The notes below the pieces were generated by a model. That model saw nothing but the letters and a program-made list of their open reading frames with translations. It had not been told where the DNA came from and searched no databases. Positions 54,665-63,842 of a stretch of DNA of 64,000 bases are shown one piece after another. Each line of letters opens with the position of its first letter. The first letter of the stretch is position 1. The stretch lies in assembly GCF_034263275.1 (NCBI RefSeq), contig NZ_CP139559.1:2418001-2482000 (forward strand), in the 5' to 3' direction. This DNA comes from Mucilaginibacter sp. cycad4. Lineage in GTDB: Bacteria; Bacteroidota; Bacteroidia; Sphingobacteriales; Sphingobacteriaceae. Made by a program: the position numbers and the translations under genes.

Positions 54665-55201
54665 TCAAAATATCCCCAGCTTTGTCCGCAGTATTTTCAA
54701 TGCGTTTGAGAGCTGGTTCTTAACTGTACGGGGGGCAATATTGAGGGCCTCTGAAATTTCATTGACGGATAAGTTTTGCTGCCTCGATAAAATAAAGACC
54801 TCTTGCATTTTTTTTGGCAATTCCCGGATCTCTCCTTCAATTACAACCGAAAGCTCTTTTGCTATTAAATTATCTTCATGGGTGTATTGGTCACCATACT
54901 CCACATATAACAGGTTGTCCATACTTTTTTTCCTGACCGAATCCTTTTTGTGGAAATTGATGATACTGTTTTTTAAACTCCTGAAAAGATAAGAGGCATT
55001 ATACCTATCCGGCTGCAAGCTATACCGGCAATTCCATAAATTAATAAAAACGGTTTGTACAAGGTCCTTCGCATCATCCGACGAGCCGGTTGAACGGTAG
55101 GCCGTTTGATACAAAGCCCTCCAATTCCGCTTATAAAATTCATCGAAGGCGTTTATGTCCCCTGCTTTAATTAATGCGATTAATTCAACTTCTGAAAGCA
55201 T
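54665..55201 (-). CDS. ECF RNA polymerase sigma factor (pectin locus)
   Basis: A 178-residue FecI-like factor. Region 2 at about 15-80 (FDEFYKRNWRALYQTAYRSTG, AKDLVQTVFINLWNCR) and region 4 at about 120-172 (LPKKMQEVFILSRQQNLSVNEISEALNIAPRTVKNQLSNALKIL in parts) with a clear helix-turn-helix. Paired with the downstream fecR, it probably switches on the pectin operon. The 180-bp gap before fecR is AT-rich and may hold a second promoter. Confidence 0.93.
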   Translation of the reverse strand: MLSEVELIALIKAGDINAFDEFYKRNWRALYQTAYRSTGSSDDAKDLVQTVFINLWNCRYSLQPDRYNASYLFRSLKNSIINFHKKDSVRKKSMDNLLYVEYGDQYTHEDNLIAKELSVVIEGEIRELPKKMQEVFILSRQQNLSVNEISEALNIAPRTVKNQLSNALKILRTKLGIF

Positions 55202-55281
55202 TACTTTAAACTAATTGACTTTAATTATCATCGGTATATAACTGATTTTTGCTTGAACAATAAGTATTTAAACTGCATGCC

Positions 55282-56091
55282 CTATTGTTTAGCTTTTGCA
55301 GGAATCCTGGATAACAGCCATTTGCTTAAATCATCGGCTGCTTTATCATTATCAAAACCCATAGCCGCTGGGAGCCGCCCGTTGGTATATTCATTATATA
55401 ACCAAGGATCGCCGACCGCAATCACCGTTCCGGCCCCATATTTGGCTGTGGCAATAATTACCCGGTCACTATCAGTCAACAGCGGCACTGCCGGAGACGA
55501 TAATTTAAGCGTGGAGATATCTTTCAGATAGATCTTTTTTGCCGTTTTAAATAAGGGATCATTTACAGGAACGGTTATCGCTCCCATTTCAAACCGGGTA
55601 CCAATTACATGCTTGTACAAATCATCGTTGAAATGGATCCCAAACTTTTCGGCCAGTTTGTTGAGGTGGGGTAATTCGGCATTCGCACTGTCGTTTGCCA
55701 TTAATACCAGTATTCCTCCGAGCGTAACCCAGTCGGCAATAGCTTTAATATGCCTGGGGGCAATGTAGTTTGGATTAGCGGTTTCCTTTTTGGTATCAGG
55801 GTCAACTATGATATAAATATCTGTTCCGGTTAAATTTGGGGCATTCGGTGCATTTTCAAGGCTTTTAAGAATGGCGCCATTCTTTTTAAAAACATCACCC
55901 CATATAGAATAGCCGCTGCTCCGTTGGTCTTCCCAGGTATAATGATATCGTTCCAAAGTACCTGCCGAATTTTTACGGTATTCATTATTGAAAAAATAAT
56001 CTAAAGTAACGGTCTTACCCTGCGCTATTACCATTGGGGCTGCCAGTAAATTAAGTAACAATAGTATAATGTAACCTTTAGTCGTTCTCAT
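55282..56091 (-). CDS. Secreted DUF4350 protein of the pectin locus
   Basis: A 269-residue protein with a signal peptide (YIILLLLNLLAAPMVIAQ). The body has a Rossmann-like DUF4350/GATase-type pattern: TLDYFFNNEYRKN, GTDIYIIVDPDTKKE, WVTLGGILVLMANDSANAELPHLNKLAEKFGIHF and AKYGAGTVIAVGDPWLYNEYTNGR (in parts). DUF4350 domains are often fused to GH88/GH105 enzymes in Bacteroidota pectin loci, so this is probably a stand-alone partner of the GH105. No catalytic residues can be named. It lies upstream of the ECF sigma gene on the same strand but about 80 bases away and may be a separate transcript. Confidence 0.8.
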   Translation of the reverse strand: MRTTKGYIILLLLNLLAAPMVIAQGKTVTLDYFFNNEYRKNSAGTLERYHYTWEDQRSSGYSIWGDVFKKNGAILKSLENAPNAPNLTGTDIYIIVDPDTKKETANPNYIAPRHIKAIADWVTLGGILVLMANDSANAELPHLNKLAEKFGIHFNDDLYKHVIGTRFEMGAITVPVNDPLFKTAKKIYLKDISTLKLSSPAVPLLTDSDRVIIATAKYGAGTVIAVGDPWLYNEYTNGRLPAAMGFDNDKAADDLSKWLLSRIPAKAKQ

Positions 56092-56627
56092 GTAATTTCG
56101 TATCGGCTTGTATGTTGTAATGATTAATATTATTGTAAGTTAAAACCTGCCAGATACCCACCGACATATTAAAAATATGATTAAAAGCCTCCTTATTCCC
56201 ATTTTGAAATGCTACCATTGAATTGCTTCAGGTATAAAGCATCAAACTTAAGTTTGCTGAAATCAAACAACAGTAAATAACATCACCAGCCCACCTTCGT
56301 GTATCGAATACACTTTATACCAGGCTCATTCATTTTTTTCAGGCCCCTGAGCCCTAACAAGCTAACTGAGCTTAAACATGGCAGCAATATTATTTATCTT
56401 ATTAATACCCTTGTCAATATCAAAATCAAACAACCAAGTTATAAAAGTTATGATTATGCATTTCCGGGCTATAATTGGCAAAACTAAAGTAGAGATAAAA
56501 TTTAATAGTAAAATGATAATTTGCTACAAAATACGCAAACGTTTGAGTTGTTGTTATTATGAATGCACATTAACGTGTACGTACCCTTTTTAACCGACAA
56601 GCAAGGGCTTAGTGTTGTGAAATACTT
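56092..56627. other. Gap between GH36 and DUF4350 with candidate operators
   Basis: 536 bp without a convincing gene. It contains GTGTAT-cga-ATACAC at 56299-56313 and CAAACGTTTG at 56536-56545 within GCAAACGTTTGAG, a sequence like operators of LacI-family repressors. Both lie upstream of the DUF4350 gene. A 71-residue ORF at 56378-56593 has no coding character. Confidence 0.55.
56299..56313. promoter_or_regulatory. Palindrome GTGTAT-nnn-ATACAC (second copy)
   Basis: Same 6+3+6 arms as 27563-27577, with CGA in the centre. It lies 208 bases upstream of the DUF4350 start and would sit at a promoter-distal position, so an operator role is only a suggestion. Confidence 0.4.
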
Positions 56628-58796
56628 CTAATTTGAAACGTTTATTTCTATGGTCATACTGCTCAAGGGCATTAATTTTCCATGAGTTAAATTAAGTCCC
56701 ATGGTCATCAGGTAATCCCCGCTAAACGTACCACCGCTTTCTGCAAGGTTTGATTTGGCGCCCGGCATCAGGTTGATCTCTTCTACCCTGTATAATTTGC
56801 GGCTGTCAAGTCCTTGTAAACGTACCCGGTTAAACACTTCCTTATAACGCGTGTTCAGGTTATAGTTAAACAGTACCGCTTTTGTTTTTTCATCATTTAC
56901 ATACATCGCCACCATGCGGTTCTCCTCGTATGGCGAAATGATACGGTACAGATCACCGAACCAAATGATACTGCTCAGGCGGTTATAGTTTTTAATTGCC
57001 TGTTGGCTAAACTGCAGCTCATCATCCGTCATTTTGCCAACCTTGATATCGTATCCCAGCTTACCCATCATGGCAACATCTGTTTTAAATTTTATGGATT
57101 GTTTACCCCATGAAGTGATATGGCTTGATATGGTTAATGAAGGGAAAAAGTTACTGTATCCCCATTGTATATACACACGTTCTAATGGATCAGTATCGTC
57201 GCTGGGCCAAAACTCTGTAAAATATTTTAAGGCTCCGTAATCGGTACGCCCGCCGCCGCCGGCACATAACATAATTGGCAGATGGGGGTATTTTTGACGT
57301 AACCGATCCAGGATCTTATACAGGCTTAAAGTATAATCAACATACAAAGCAGATTGCTTGTCCTTTAAATATGGCGACCATGCATTGGTCATGTTGCGGT
57401 TACAATCCCATTTTATATAAGCCAGATCAGGGTTTTTAGTTAGCATATCATCTGCAAGATGGTACACATAATCGGCCACTTTAGGGTTGGTAAGATCAAG
57501 CACCAATTGATTGCGCTGATAATTTTCGTCGCGGTTGGGTAATTTCAGTATCCAATCGGGATGTTGCTCATATAGTTCGCTTTTAGGGTTTACCATTTCT
57601 GGTTCAAGCCAGATTCCAAATTTCAGGCCCTTAGCCTTAGCTTGCTTTACCAGGTAAGCAATGCCATTGGGTAATTTTGATTTATTCTCCTGCCAGTCGC
57701 CCAAACCTGCTTTATCATTATTACGGGGATATTTATTTCCGAACCATCCGTCATCTAATAAAAACAGATCGGTACCCAGTTTTTTGGCATCGTCAAATAA
57801 ATTAACCAATTCTTTTTCATCGAAATTAACATGTGTAGCCTCCCAGTTATTGAGCAAAGTAAGGCGCGGCTTATTACCGTCAAGAACCCCGTAATTGCGG
57901 GCCCATTTATGCAAATTACGACTGGCCTGACCCTTTCCGTTAACCGAATAAGTAAAAATAAAGGCAGGTGTAGTAAAAGTTTCTCCCTTTTTTAACTCAT
58001 ATGCCGACGCATAAGAGTTAATACCCGGTATGATTCTTAAGGCGTTGCGCTCATCAATTTCAAAATGGAACTTAAAGTTGCCTGTCCATGCCAGTGTTCC
58101 GGCTACCAGTTCACCGGTCGTTTCGTCTGCCGGTTTATTTAGTGCCAGAAAAAACACCGGTGTTTGATACATATCTGCCCTTGTACCCAGTTTACTGTCA
58201 ATTTCCTTTACGCCGCTGGTAAGTTTACTTTCCTGCATTTTCATTTCGGAGGCCCAGTCACCATGAAACTGGGTAAGCCAATAATCCCTCGCCTCCAGGT
58301 GAAGCATGCAGGAGGCATAATCTTCAAGGGTTATCGTTCCTTTTTCATTGTTTTTAATTTCTGTCCATGTCTTTATAATATCCTCCCTGTTAAAAGCCTG
58401 GTAATGTAATATCACCTGTACAGGATATTTGGGGTCCTGCAATTGAACGGTTGTTTCATTAACGTCATCGTCAAGGCTTTTTGTAGTATGGTTAACATAT
58501 TTCAACTCAAGCGAAGGATTATGATCACTATGGATCAAACGGATGGCAGGCTGCAGCAAATCTTCCATCCCGCCGGTAATATATGCTTCATGTTTGCCAT
58601 TAGGGATCAGCCCGGTTTCTTCGTTATTTAAAAAGCGCTTACCCAGATATGATTGGTATATCCTGTTATTTGCGCCAATCGTAAGCACCATGCTTACATT
58701 ATTTGTAGTTATCAATATTGATTTCCCCGTTTGCGCATCCGCAATAGCCGAACAGCAAAAAAGGGCCAGGGAAACAACCCGTATAAATTTATTCAT
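56628..58796 (-). CDS. GH36 family alpha-galactosidase, secreted
   Basis: A 722-residue enzyme with a signal peptide (VVSLALFCCSAIADAQ). GH36 layout: N-terminal beta-supersandwich (about 25-320), TIM barrel with LLDDGWFG, GLKFGIWLEPEMV, nucleophile D464 in IKWDCNRN and acid/base in PSDDTD (531-536), then a C-terminal sandwich. It retains alpha-galactose from galactosides such as raffinose-type sugars, galactomannan or pectin-linked galactose. It lies upstream of the pectin operon on the same strand but in its own transcription unit. Confidence 0.94.
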   Translation of the reverse strand: MNKFIRVVSLALFCCSAIADAQTGKSILITTNNVSMVLTIGANNRIYQSYLGKRFLNNEETGLIPNGKHEAYITGGMEDLLQPAIRLIHSDHNPSLELKYVNHTTKSLDDDVNETTVQLQDPKYPVQVILHYQAFNREDIIKTWTEIKNNEKGTITLEDYASCMLHLEARDYWLTQFHGDWASEMKMQESKLTSGVKEIDSKLGTRADMYQTPVFFLALNKPADETTGELVAGTLAWTGNFKFHFEIDERNALRIIPGINSYASAYELKKGETFTTPAFIFTYSVNGKGQASRNLHKWARNYGVLDGNKPRLTLLNNWEATHVNFDEKELVNLFDDAKKLGTDLFLLDDGWFGNKYPRNNDKAGLGDWQENKSKLPNGIAYLVKQAKAKGLKFGIWLEPEMVNPKSELYEQHPDWILKLPNRDENYQRNQLVLDLTNPKVADYVYHLADDMLTKNPDLAYIKWDCNRNMTNAWSPYLKDKQSALYVDYTLSLYKILDRLRQKYPHLPIMLCAGGGGRTDYGALKYFTEFWPSDDTDPLERVYIQWGYSNFFPSLTISSHITSWGKQSIKFKTDVAMMGKLGYDIKVGKMTDDELQFSQQAIKNYNRLSSIIWFGDLYRIISPYEENRMVAMYVNDEKTKAVLFNYNLNTRYKEVFNRVRLQGLDSRKLYRVEEINLMPGAKSNLAESGGTFSGDYLMTMGLNLTHGKLMPLSSMTIEINVSN

Positions 58797-59172
58797 ATCA
58801 TAAGTTTTACTTTAATACGGCATAAACCTTTGATATTCAAAGGAAATTGATATCGGATTAAAGAAGGTATTTAAGTGGTGTAATTATTATTTGCAGCCCG
58901 TTGGTTAAATGGTTTATATGCGGCATATCACGCTAACACATCAGCTTGTAGCGGATATAACTGCAATGGTTTATAATATTAAGCAATGAGCATGCATAAG
59001 CAACCATACTGCTTTTATACTATAATACAAGTGTCATGAGGTTTGGTACTATGACACTATGCAATAATTTACGAAAATGCTTTCCGGGATTTATTATACT
59101 ATGACTGCCGGTCGATTAGAAAGAGAGGGGGATCCGACCTGTTATTACTTTATTTGAATGAAGGCTACCGGA
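58797..59172. promoter_or_regulatory. GH36 promoter region with inverted repeats
   Basis: 376 bp, no gene seen. It carries a short hairpin CCTTTG-atatt-CAAAGG (58827-58843) in the GH36 leader and a longer dyad AGTGTCAT ... ATGACACT (59030-59037 and 59051-59058, 13-base spacer) that could be an operator. A clear -33/-7 pair was not found. Confidence 0.45.
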
Positions 59173-59409
59173 TTAAATGGATTGCTTTATTTTATTCTTC
59201 CGGCCCAGGTGCCGTACAGTAAACAGCATAGCTACTAAAATCAATCCCCATACCCAGGTATCCAGCGGACAACCGTCGGGCCCGCCGTCATTACCATCGC
59301 AAAGACCATCCCCAGGATCGGCAAAGCTTACGGATACAGCCAGTAAATTAATGGCAATGATTGCCAGTATGTATTTCCACTTTAATTTAATCGTAGCTAA
59401 TTCAAACAT
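59173..59409 (-). CDS. Small membrane protein with CTERM-like sorting tail
   Basis: A 78-residue protein from the ATG at 59409 (MFELATIKLKWKYILAIIAINL); the ORF extends upstream into the preceding gene but that start was rejected. It has a signal-peptide-like N-terminus ending AVSVSFA, a short acidic, Gly-rich stretch with two Cys (DPGDGLCDGNDGGPDGCP), then PLDTWVWGLILVAMLF, a single hydrophobic helix, and a basic tail (RHLGRKNKIKQ). This motif-helix-basic order resembles the PID-CTERM signature of Bacteroidota. It begins 4 bases after the stop of the T9SS protein and is probably co-translated. Confidence 0.7.
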   Translation of the reverse strand: MFELATIKLKWKYILAIIAINLLAVSVSFADPGDGLCDGNDGGPDGCPLDTWVWGLILVAMLFTVRHLGRKNKIKQSI

Positions 59410-59413
59410 GTTG

Positions 59414-62400
59414 TTATTGTTTAAAAAACATTCCGCTCCCAATTCTATCTTCAGTACCTTCATTAACTGCAACTACAATGTATAGTCCCCGGCTCAAACT
59501 ATTAACGTTTTCCTGTATAGTATTTGTGCCTGTTGCCGATAACTTTCTGACGATAGCCCCCGAAGGACTCACTATATTAATCCTGATCGGCCTGGAAGAT
59601 GTTTGTTCTATCTTTATATTAACTGTACTGGCCGAAACCACGGTTGGATATACCAGGAATTTATTAATGCCCTTACCCGGCTGGATCTCAAAATTGAGGT
59701 TGTCAGAGAATTTATTTTCGCCGGTTACCAGGTTTTGGCTAAGACGGTAAATAAGATGCCCGGTGCCCGGTGTTTGGTCAATATAGGTATACTTGCCGGC
59801 ACCTGTTGACTGCAGGCTGTCGATAGTTAAAAACGTTTTGCCTCCATCGGCACTTTTCTGAACGGCGAATTTGGTAAAGTTGCTCTCATTATTGGTTTCC
59901 CAATTAAGAGCTATTCCTTCAATAACTTTTTTACCGTTAAAGCTCAGCAAGCGATAATCATGCCCGGGCACTATACCAATTGCCAAATAAAACCTATCAT
60001 GTGCATAGCTTGCCGGATTAGATTCTACTTTAAATGCATACTCGGCATTATGCACAACATCAAGTGAATCATTGGTATATTTATCTTTCAGGTATATCGA
60101 ATACCGTTCGTCAATATTCTTTTTTACCGGAGAGGTAAGTTTGTATGTTCCATAATTAGAGAAAGTAACGATGAGGTTTACACGTTTTAATTTTTCAAGA
60201 TTGCCAGTGTAATTGGCAAAACAACCTATCGAATCGCTGCTTAGCGAATAAAACAAATCACCCTGCCCCGATGGTTGGTAGTACGGTGCGTCTTCGCCGG
60301 GAACAAATTTGGCGGTAGCGTTTCCATCGAAATTGATATCGGTGGAGTTGTGTACTATGGTATCCTTTACTAATTCCATTGTAAGACGGGGAATATCACT
60401 TTCTATGTCATTGGTTACCTTGCTTGCTGCATAGGAAGCTGAAATGTTTTTTGCAGGATTACCAACCACGTTAAACACCGGGGTAGATGGAAGACTGTAG
60501 CTTGAATAAGCTACCTTCATTGTTTCATCAAACTTAATAGCGGATGCGGATGTAGCCACTGTAAAAAAGCCCTGCCCTGATAAAGCATAACGGCTTGCCC
60601 CTGTCCCGATAGATCCGGTACTGGCATCGTACAACGCGAATTTGGTTGATGAACTATTGGTTCCGGTACTGGCATCCTTTACCAGCATGTAATAAAATTT
60701 GTTGGTTGTGTTTACCGTATAAAGGGTATGCAGATCTATTACCGACGCATACGGATTTCCAATAAGATTTAAACCTTGTTTTACAGCCGGTGTTGACGTG
60801 TGATAAGACAAGGTAGCCGGGGCACTTACTGCGGTGGCGGTATAATAAGTTGGCGGTGTAGATGGAAAATTTACAATATTGGCCGTTAATGTTGCATTAC
60901 TGGCTCCCGTACCTTTAATAACAGTTCCAAAAAAGTTTAGCGTAGCATTATCCGTTGCCGGAAAAGGCCTTACAAAGGGGTTTGCTACACTTCTGCTCCC
61001 TCTGAAATAGTATAAAAACCCGTTTGCAGGCGGCAAACCCTGGCTTGTTGAGCTAAAAGGTTTGTATTCATTATTCACTACCTGGTTTACATCTGAAGTA
61101 ACCGGAGCGTTTTCATCATACACAAATACCGAAGGGCTGTTTCCGGTAGCAGTACCATCATCAAATCCATTTGCTGTACCACCTGGACCGGTAATGTATG
61201 TTGTAGCTATAAGCGGTAAAAGATTATAGGTGCTAAGCGAACCTGTTGTTAAAAATGTTGATGTTGTGTTCAGTACCGGCGATGACATCAGCATATAGCG
61301 GCGCAATGTACCTTTCACATAACGCTGAACATTGATACTGCCCGTAATAGAACCTGCCGAAAGACTGCCGATACTTGCATCGCCCGCAGCGGTGGATAAT
61401 ATAGTAAGTGCCGTTGTAGTCGACGTAGCGTTGCTTACTGCAAGAGTTGATGATGAATTAACATTTAATGTATAAGTTGGTGCCACGGTAAATGTACTTC
61501 CTGAGGCCATTGTCTTTGTTCCGCCTGTGGTAAAGGTAACATTGTAAAAATTTGTTCCCGTAACAGTTGCGTCTGTAAGCGTTTGGGTTGTACCGTCAAA
61601 CGATATCAGCGCGGAGGCATTAGGCGTGAAAGTGCCTGTATTAGTGTAATTACGCGCGATATTTAAAGCGCCCGTACCCATGTCCATAGTACCCGCATTG
61701 CTGAGCGTTCCGTTAATATCAATTGATCCTGTGCCACCGGTAACGGTTGCAGCCGAATTATTTGTCCAGGTGGCCGCGGTTGATCCGGCTACACCTATGG
61801 TAGTAATAGTATTTGTGGCGTTTGAAAAAGATACGTTTGAATTTGTAGTCAGCGTAGAATCGACGTTAAGATAACTTGTCTGTCCTGTACTGGCAGATCC
61901 ACCAATCACCGCTGTCCCTGTCCCCTGGATCACCAGGTTATCGTAAGTAGGATCAGTCGAAGCATTAGTATTAACTACGCCACCACCAGGACCGAACCCA
62001 AGTGTAGCTGTAGTATAAATTAAAGGACTTGAACCGGTGTACCTGACCGTTGCTTTGCCACCCGGGCTATGGTCGCCGTAAAAGTTTGCTGAAGAATACG
62101 GCGTAACCAATGTACCAATAGCATTCGTATTGGTTAATACCAATGTGGGATTCGTATTAGTGTTTGTTACCTTATACGATGTACGGGCATTGACTGTGAA
62201 GTAACCCGAATTTCTGGACGTCACGCCCCGGTTGGTAAAATTGAGCTGACCATTTATAGTCATCGTACCTCCTTCAAGCCTGATACCGCTGCCATTTATT
62301 TGTTTAACATTCAAATTAATATTAACGTTACTGCTAACTGTAAAAGCAGATACTTCCAGGATTAAAAACGAAAAGGCAGTGGTTGTTACAGAAGCAGTAC

Positions 62401-62893
62401 TGCCAAACTGTAAATTGGTGCAGGTTACAGTTCCCGTCCCCCTGATATCATTAAAAATACTTATAGCCGAGGCGCTTGTATTATAGTTTTGTGTAATATT
62501 TCCTGTTACAGTCAACGTAGCTCCGTTAACTGTTAAAACGGTTCCTGTTAATGTAGTACCGCTAAGTACATAAGTTGAAATGTATTGAATACTCCCAAAT
62601 GTAATAGACCCGACCGTTACATTCGTAGCAAGGACCGGTTGATTGTTATACGTTGATCCGGTTACTCCAAACTGAACGATATCGTCTGTTCTTCCGCCAC
62701 TTCCCGGATAGGTAGCGGTTCCTGTACCGGAACCGGTTACTGTCCAATTGGAAGTAGTATTCCAATCCGTTGAGGTACTGCCATCCCAGTTAAAGGTATA
62801 GGAGGCGAAGGCATTACTTGCACAAAAGAAAAGATTTATTAAAAGCAGTAAAAAAAATTTCCTTCGTGTTTTCAAGACAGCCCGCAAGCGCAT
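59414..62893 (-). CDS. Large surface protein with T9SS type A sorting domain
   Basis: A 1159-residue secreted protein: signal peptide (about 12-31, FFLLLLINLFFCASNAFAS), a Thr/Ser/Asn/Gly-rich beta-repeat region (about 33-500) with frequent NWT, TGTxTxT and NTGTFT units, typical of beta-helix or adhesin-like stalks, a less repetitive middle (about 520-1000), an Ig/fibronectin-like part (NWETNNESNFTKFAVQKSADGGKTF in parts) and a C-terminal type A sorting domain (about 1085-1159, NKFLVYPTVVSASTVNIKIEQ, SLSRGLYIVVAV). It should be exported by the type IX system and bound to or released from the cell surface. No enzymatic motif is visible; adhesion or gliding is a guess. Confidence 0.85.
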   Translation of the reverse strand: MRLRAVLKTRRKFFLLLLINLFFCASNAFASYTFNWDGSTSTDWNTTSNWTVTGSGTGTATYPGSGGRTDDIVQFGVTGSTYNNQPVLATNVTVGSITFGSIQYISTYVLSGTTLTGTVLTVNGATLTVTGNITQNYNTSASAISIFNDIRGTGTVTCTNLQFGSTASVTTTAFSFLILEVSAFTVSSNVNINLNVKQINGSGIRLEGGTMTINGQLNFTNRGVTSRNSGYFTVNARTSYKVTNTNTNPTLVLTNTNAIGTLVTPYSSANFYGDHSPGGKATVRYTGSSPLIYTTATLGFGPGGGVVNTNASTDPTYDNLVIQGTGTAVIGGSASTGQTSYLNVDSTLTTNSNVSFSNATNTITTIGVAGSTAATWTNNSAATVTGGTGSIDINGTLSNAGTMDMGTGALNIARNYTNTGTFTPNASALISFDGTTQTLTDATVTGTNFYNVTFTTGGTKTMASGSTFTVAPTYTLNVNSSSTLAVSNATSTTTALTILSTAAGDASIGSLSAGSITGSINVQRYVKGTLRRYMLMSSPVLNTTSTFLTTGSLSTYNLLPLIATTYITGPGGTANGFDDGTATGNSPSVFVYDENAPVTSDVNQVVNNEYKPFSSTSQGLPPANGFLYYFRGSRSVANPFVRPFPATDNATLNFFGTVIKGTGASNATLTANIVNFPSTPPTYYTATAVSAPATLSYHTSTPAVKQGLNLIGNPYASVIDLHTLYTVNTTNKFYYMLVKDASTGTNSSSTKFALYDASTGSIGTGASRYALSGQGFFTVATSASAIKFDETMKVAYSSYSLPSTPVFNVVGNPAKNISASYAASKVTNDIESDIPRLTMELVKDTIVHNSTDINFDGNATAKFVPGEDAPYYQPSGQGDLFYSLSSDSIGCFANYTGNLEKLKRVNLIVTFSNYGTYKLTSPVKKNIDERYSIYLKDKYTNDSLDVVHNAEYAFKVESNPASYAHDRFYLAIGIVPGHDYRLLSFNGKKVIEGIALNWETNNESNFTKFAVQKSADGGKTFLTIDSLQSTGAGKYTYIDQTPGTGHLIYRLSQNLVTGENKFSDNLNFEIQPGKGINKFLVYPTVVSASTVNIKIEQTSSRPIRINIVSPSGAIVRKLSATGTNTIQENVNSLSRGLYIVVAVNEGTEDRIGSGMFFKQ

Positions 62894-63201
62894 AGTTATC
62901 TACATTTATCAATAGTTACTTTTTTTACGAAAAACTTATCGTAAAGGTTTTCAAGTAAATATAAATTAACCAAAACTCAAAATCGGTACGTTCTGTTTTG
63001 GTTGTTCTAAAGCACCTTTAACAGGGGACGCATAATCAGAATATTGAATGCTATAAAGCATATCTTGCTGTCCCCCCAGGGGGATAATAGTCTCTTTGAC
63101 TTATTATAAGGCAGGCTAATAAATAACCTCCTGTTACCACATTATTGGGCAGATGCCTGCTTTTCAATTTCACAGCCGGATTTTAAATTATACTGTATAA
63201 G

Positions 63202-63259
63202 TAAGGGCATTACTTCTTACCTTTTGTCTTCGTTTAAAAGATGGTGAATAATGCCCTTA
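63202..63259. other. Long AU-rich hairpin in the gap 62894-63410
   Basis: Perfect 11-bp arms TAAGGGCATTA (63202-63212) and TAATGCCCTTA (63249-63259) enclose 36 bases that can pair further (TTCTTACCTTTT against AAAAGATGGTGAA). No good T run on either strand. The rest of the 517-bp gap has no convincing gene and should hold the promoter of the T9SS gene. Confidence 0.55.
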
Positions 63260-63410
63260 TCATTATTTTATATTTCTATAAAAACAGCGATTTTAAATCT
63301 GTTAAAGACTAATTAATTACAAAATTCGGTTGGAAATATTGTTTAATAAAAATAGTATCTTTTAATTGAGGATAATCATTTGCCTGCATGAATATCTTTG
63401 CCTCTATGAG

Positions 63411-63842
63411 TCATTTTGTTTGATCGGCCTGTTTACCGGGAGTTGCATTAATACCTTTAACATAACCGTCTACCGGCTTAAATGGAATCATGTAACAAGA
63501 CGGGCATGAACTGTTAACCTGTATTTTACCTGCAAGGATATCAGTTTTGGTAAGTGCAAAGCTTTTACCAGGCATGGGGGCTTTAATGTATAAGGTATTA
63601 GTAATTCCGTTTCCTTGCTGGGTGCTCCAGAATACGCGGTATGTACCTGGTTTAAGGGTAGTGTATCCCTCAAAATCGGCCTGTTCAGTAAACAGGAAAC
63701 TGCAGTTGGAACCTGTGGCGCATGTGGTTAAATTCTTGTCGTCCAATTTCACTTCATCTTTTTCGCTCTTTTGTTTACTGCATGAGCTAAAAAAAACGGT
63801 GCTGCTAAATAATAATACGGGCAGGATAAGTTTTGATTTCAT
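63411..63842 (-). CDS. Small lipoprotein of unknown function
   Basis: A 143-residue lipoprotein with lipobox VFFSSC near residues 16-21. Mature part: a Lys/Asp-rich linker, then LTTCATGSNCSFLFTEQADF and YRVFWSTQQGNGITNTLYIKAPMPG, and a C-terminal CPSCYMIPFKPVDGY. Four Cys in two close pairs could be disulfides or a metal site. I do not recognise the family. It is a single gene. Confidence 0.8.
   Translation of the reverse strand: MKSKLILPVLLFSSTVFFSSCSKQKSEKDEVKLDDKNLTTCATGSNCSFLFTEQADFEGYTTLKPGTYRVFWSTQQGNGITNTLYIKAPMPGKSFALTKTDILAGKIQVNSSCPSCYMIPFKPVDGYVKGINATPGKQADQTK

Noticed and set aside
56378..56593. 71-residue ORF in the gap upstream of DUF4350
   Set aside because: AT-rich translation with many Ile, Lys and Cys, no signal of coding character and overlap with candidate operators.
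59410..59472. Longer start for the small CTERM-like protein
   Set aside because: It would overlap the T9SS gene by about 60 bases and place polar residues before the signal peptide.
63071..63084. Run TCCCCCC-A-GGGGGA as terminator
   Set aside because: Loop would be too short for a stable hairpin and no T run follows.
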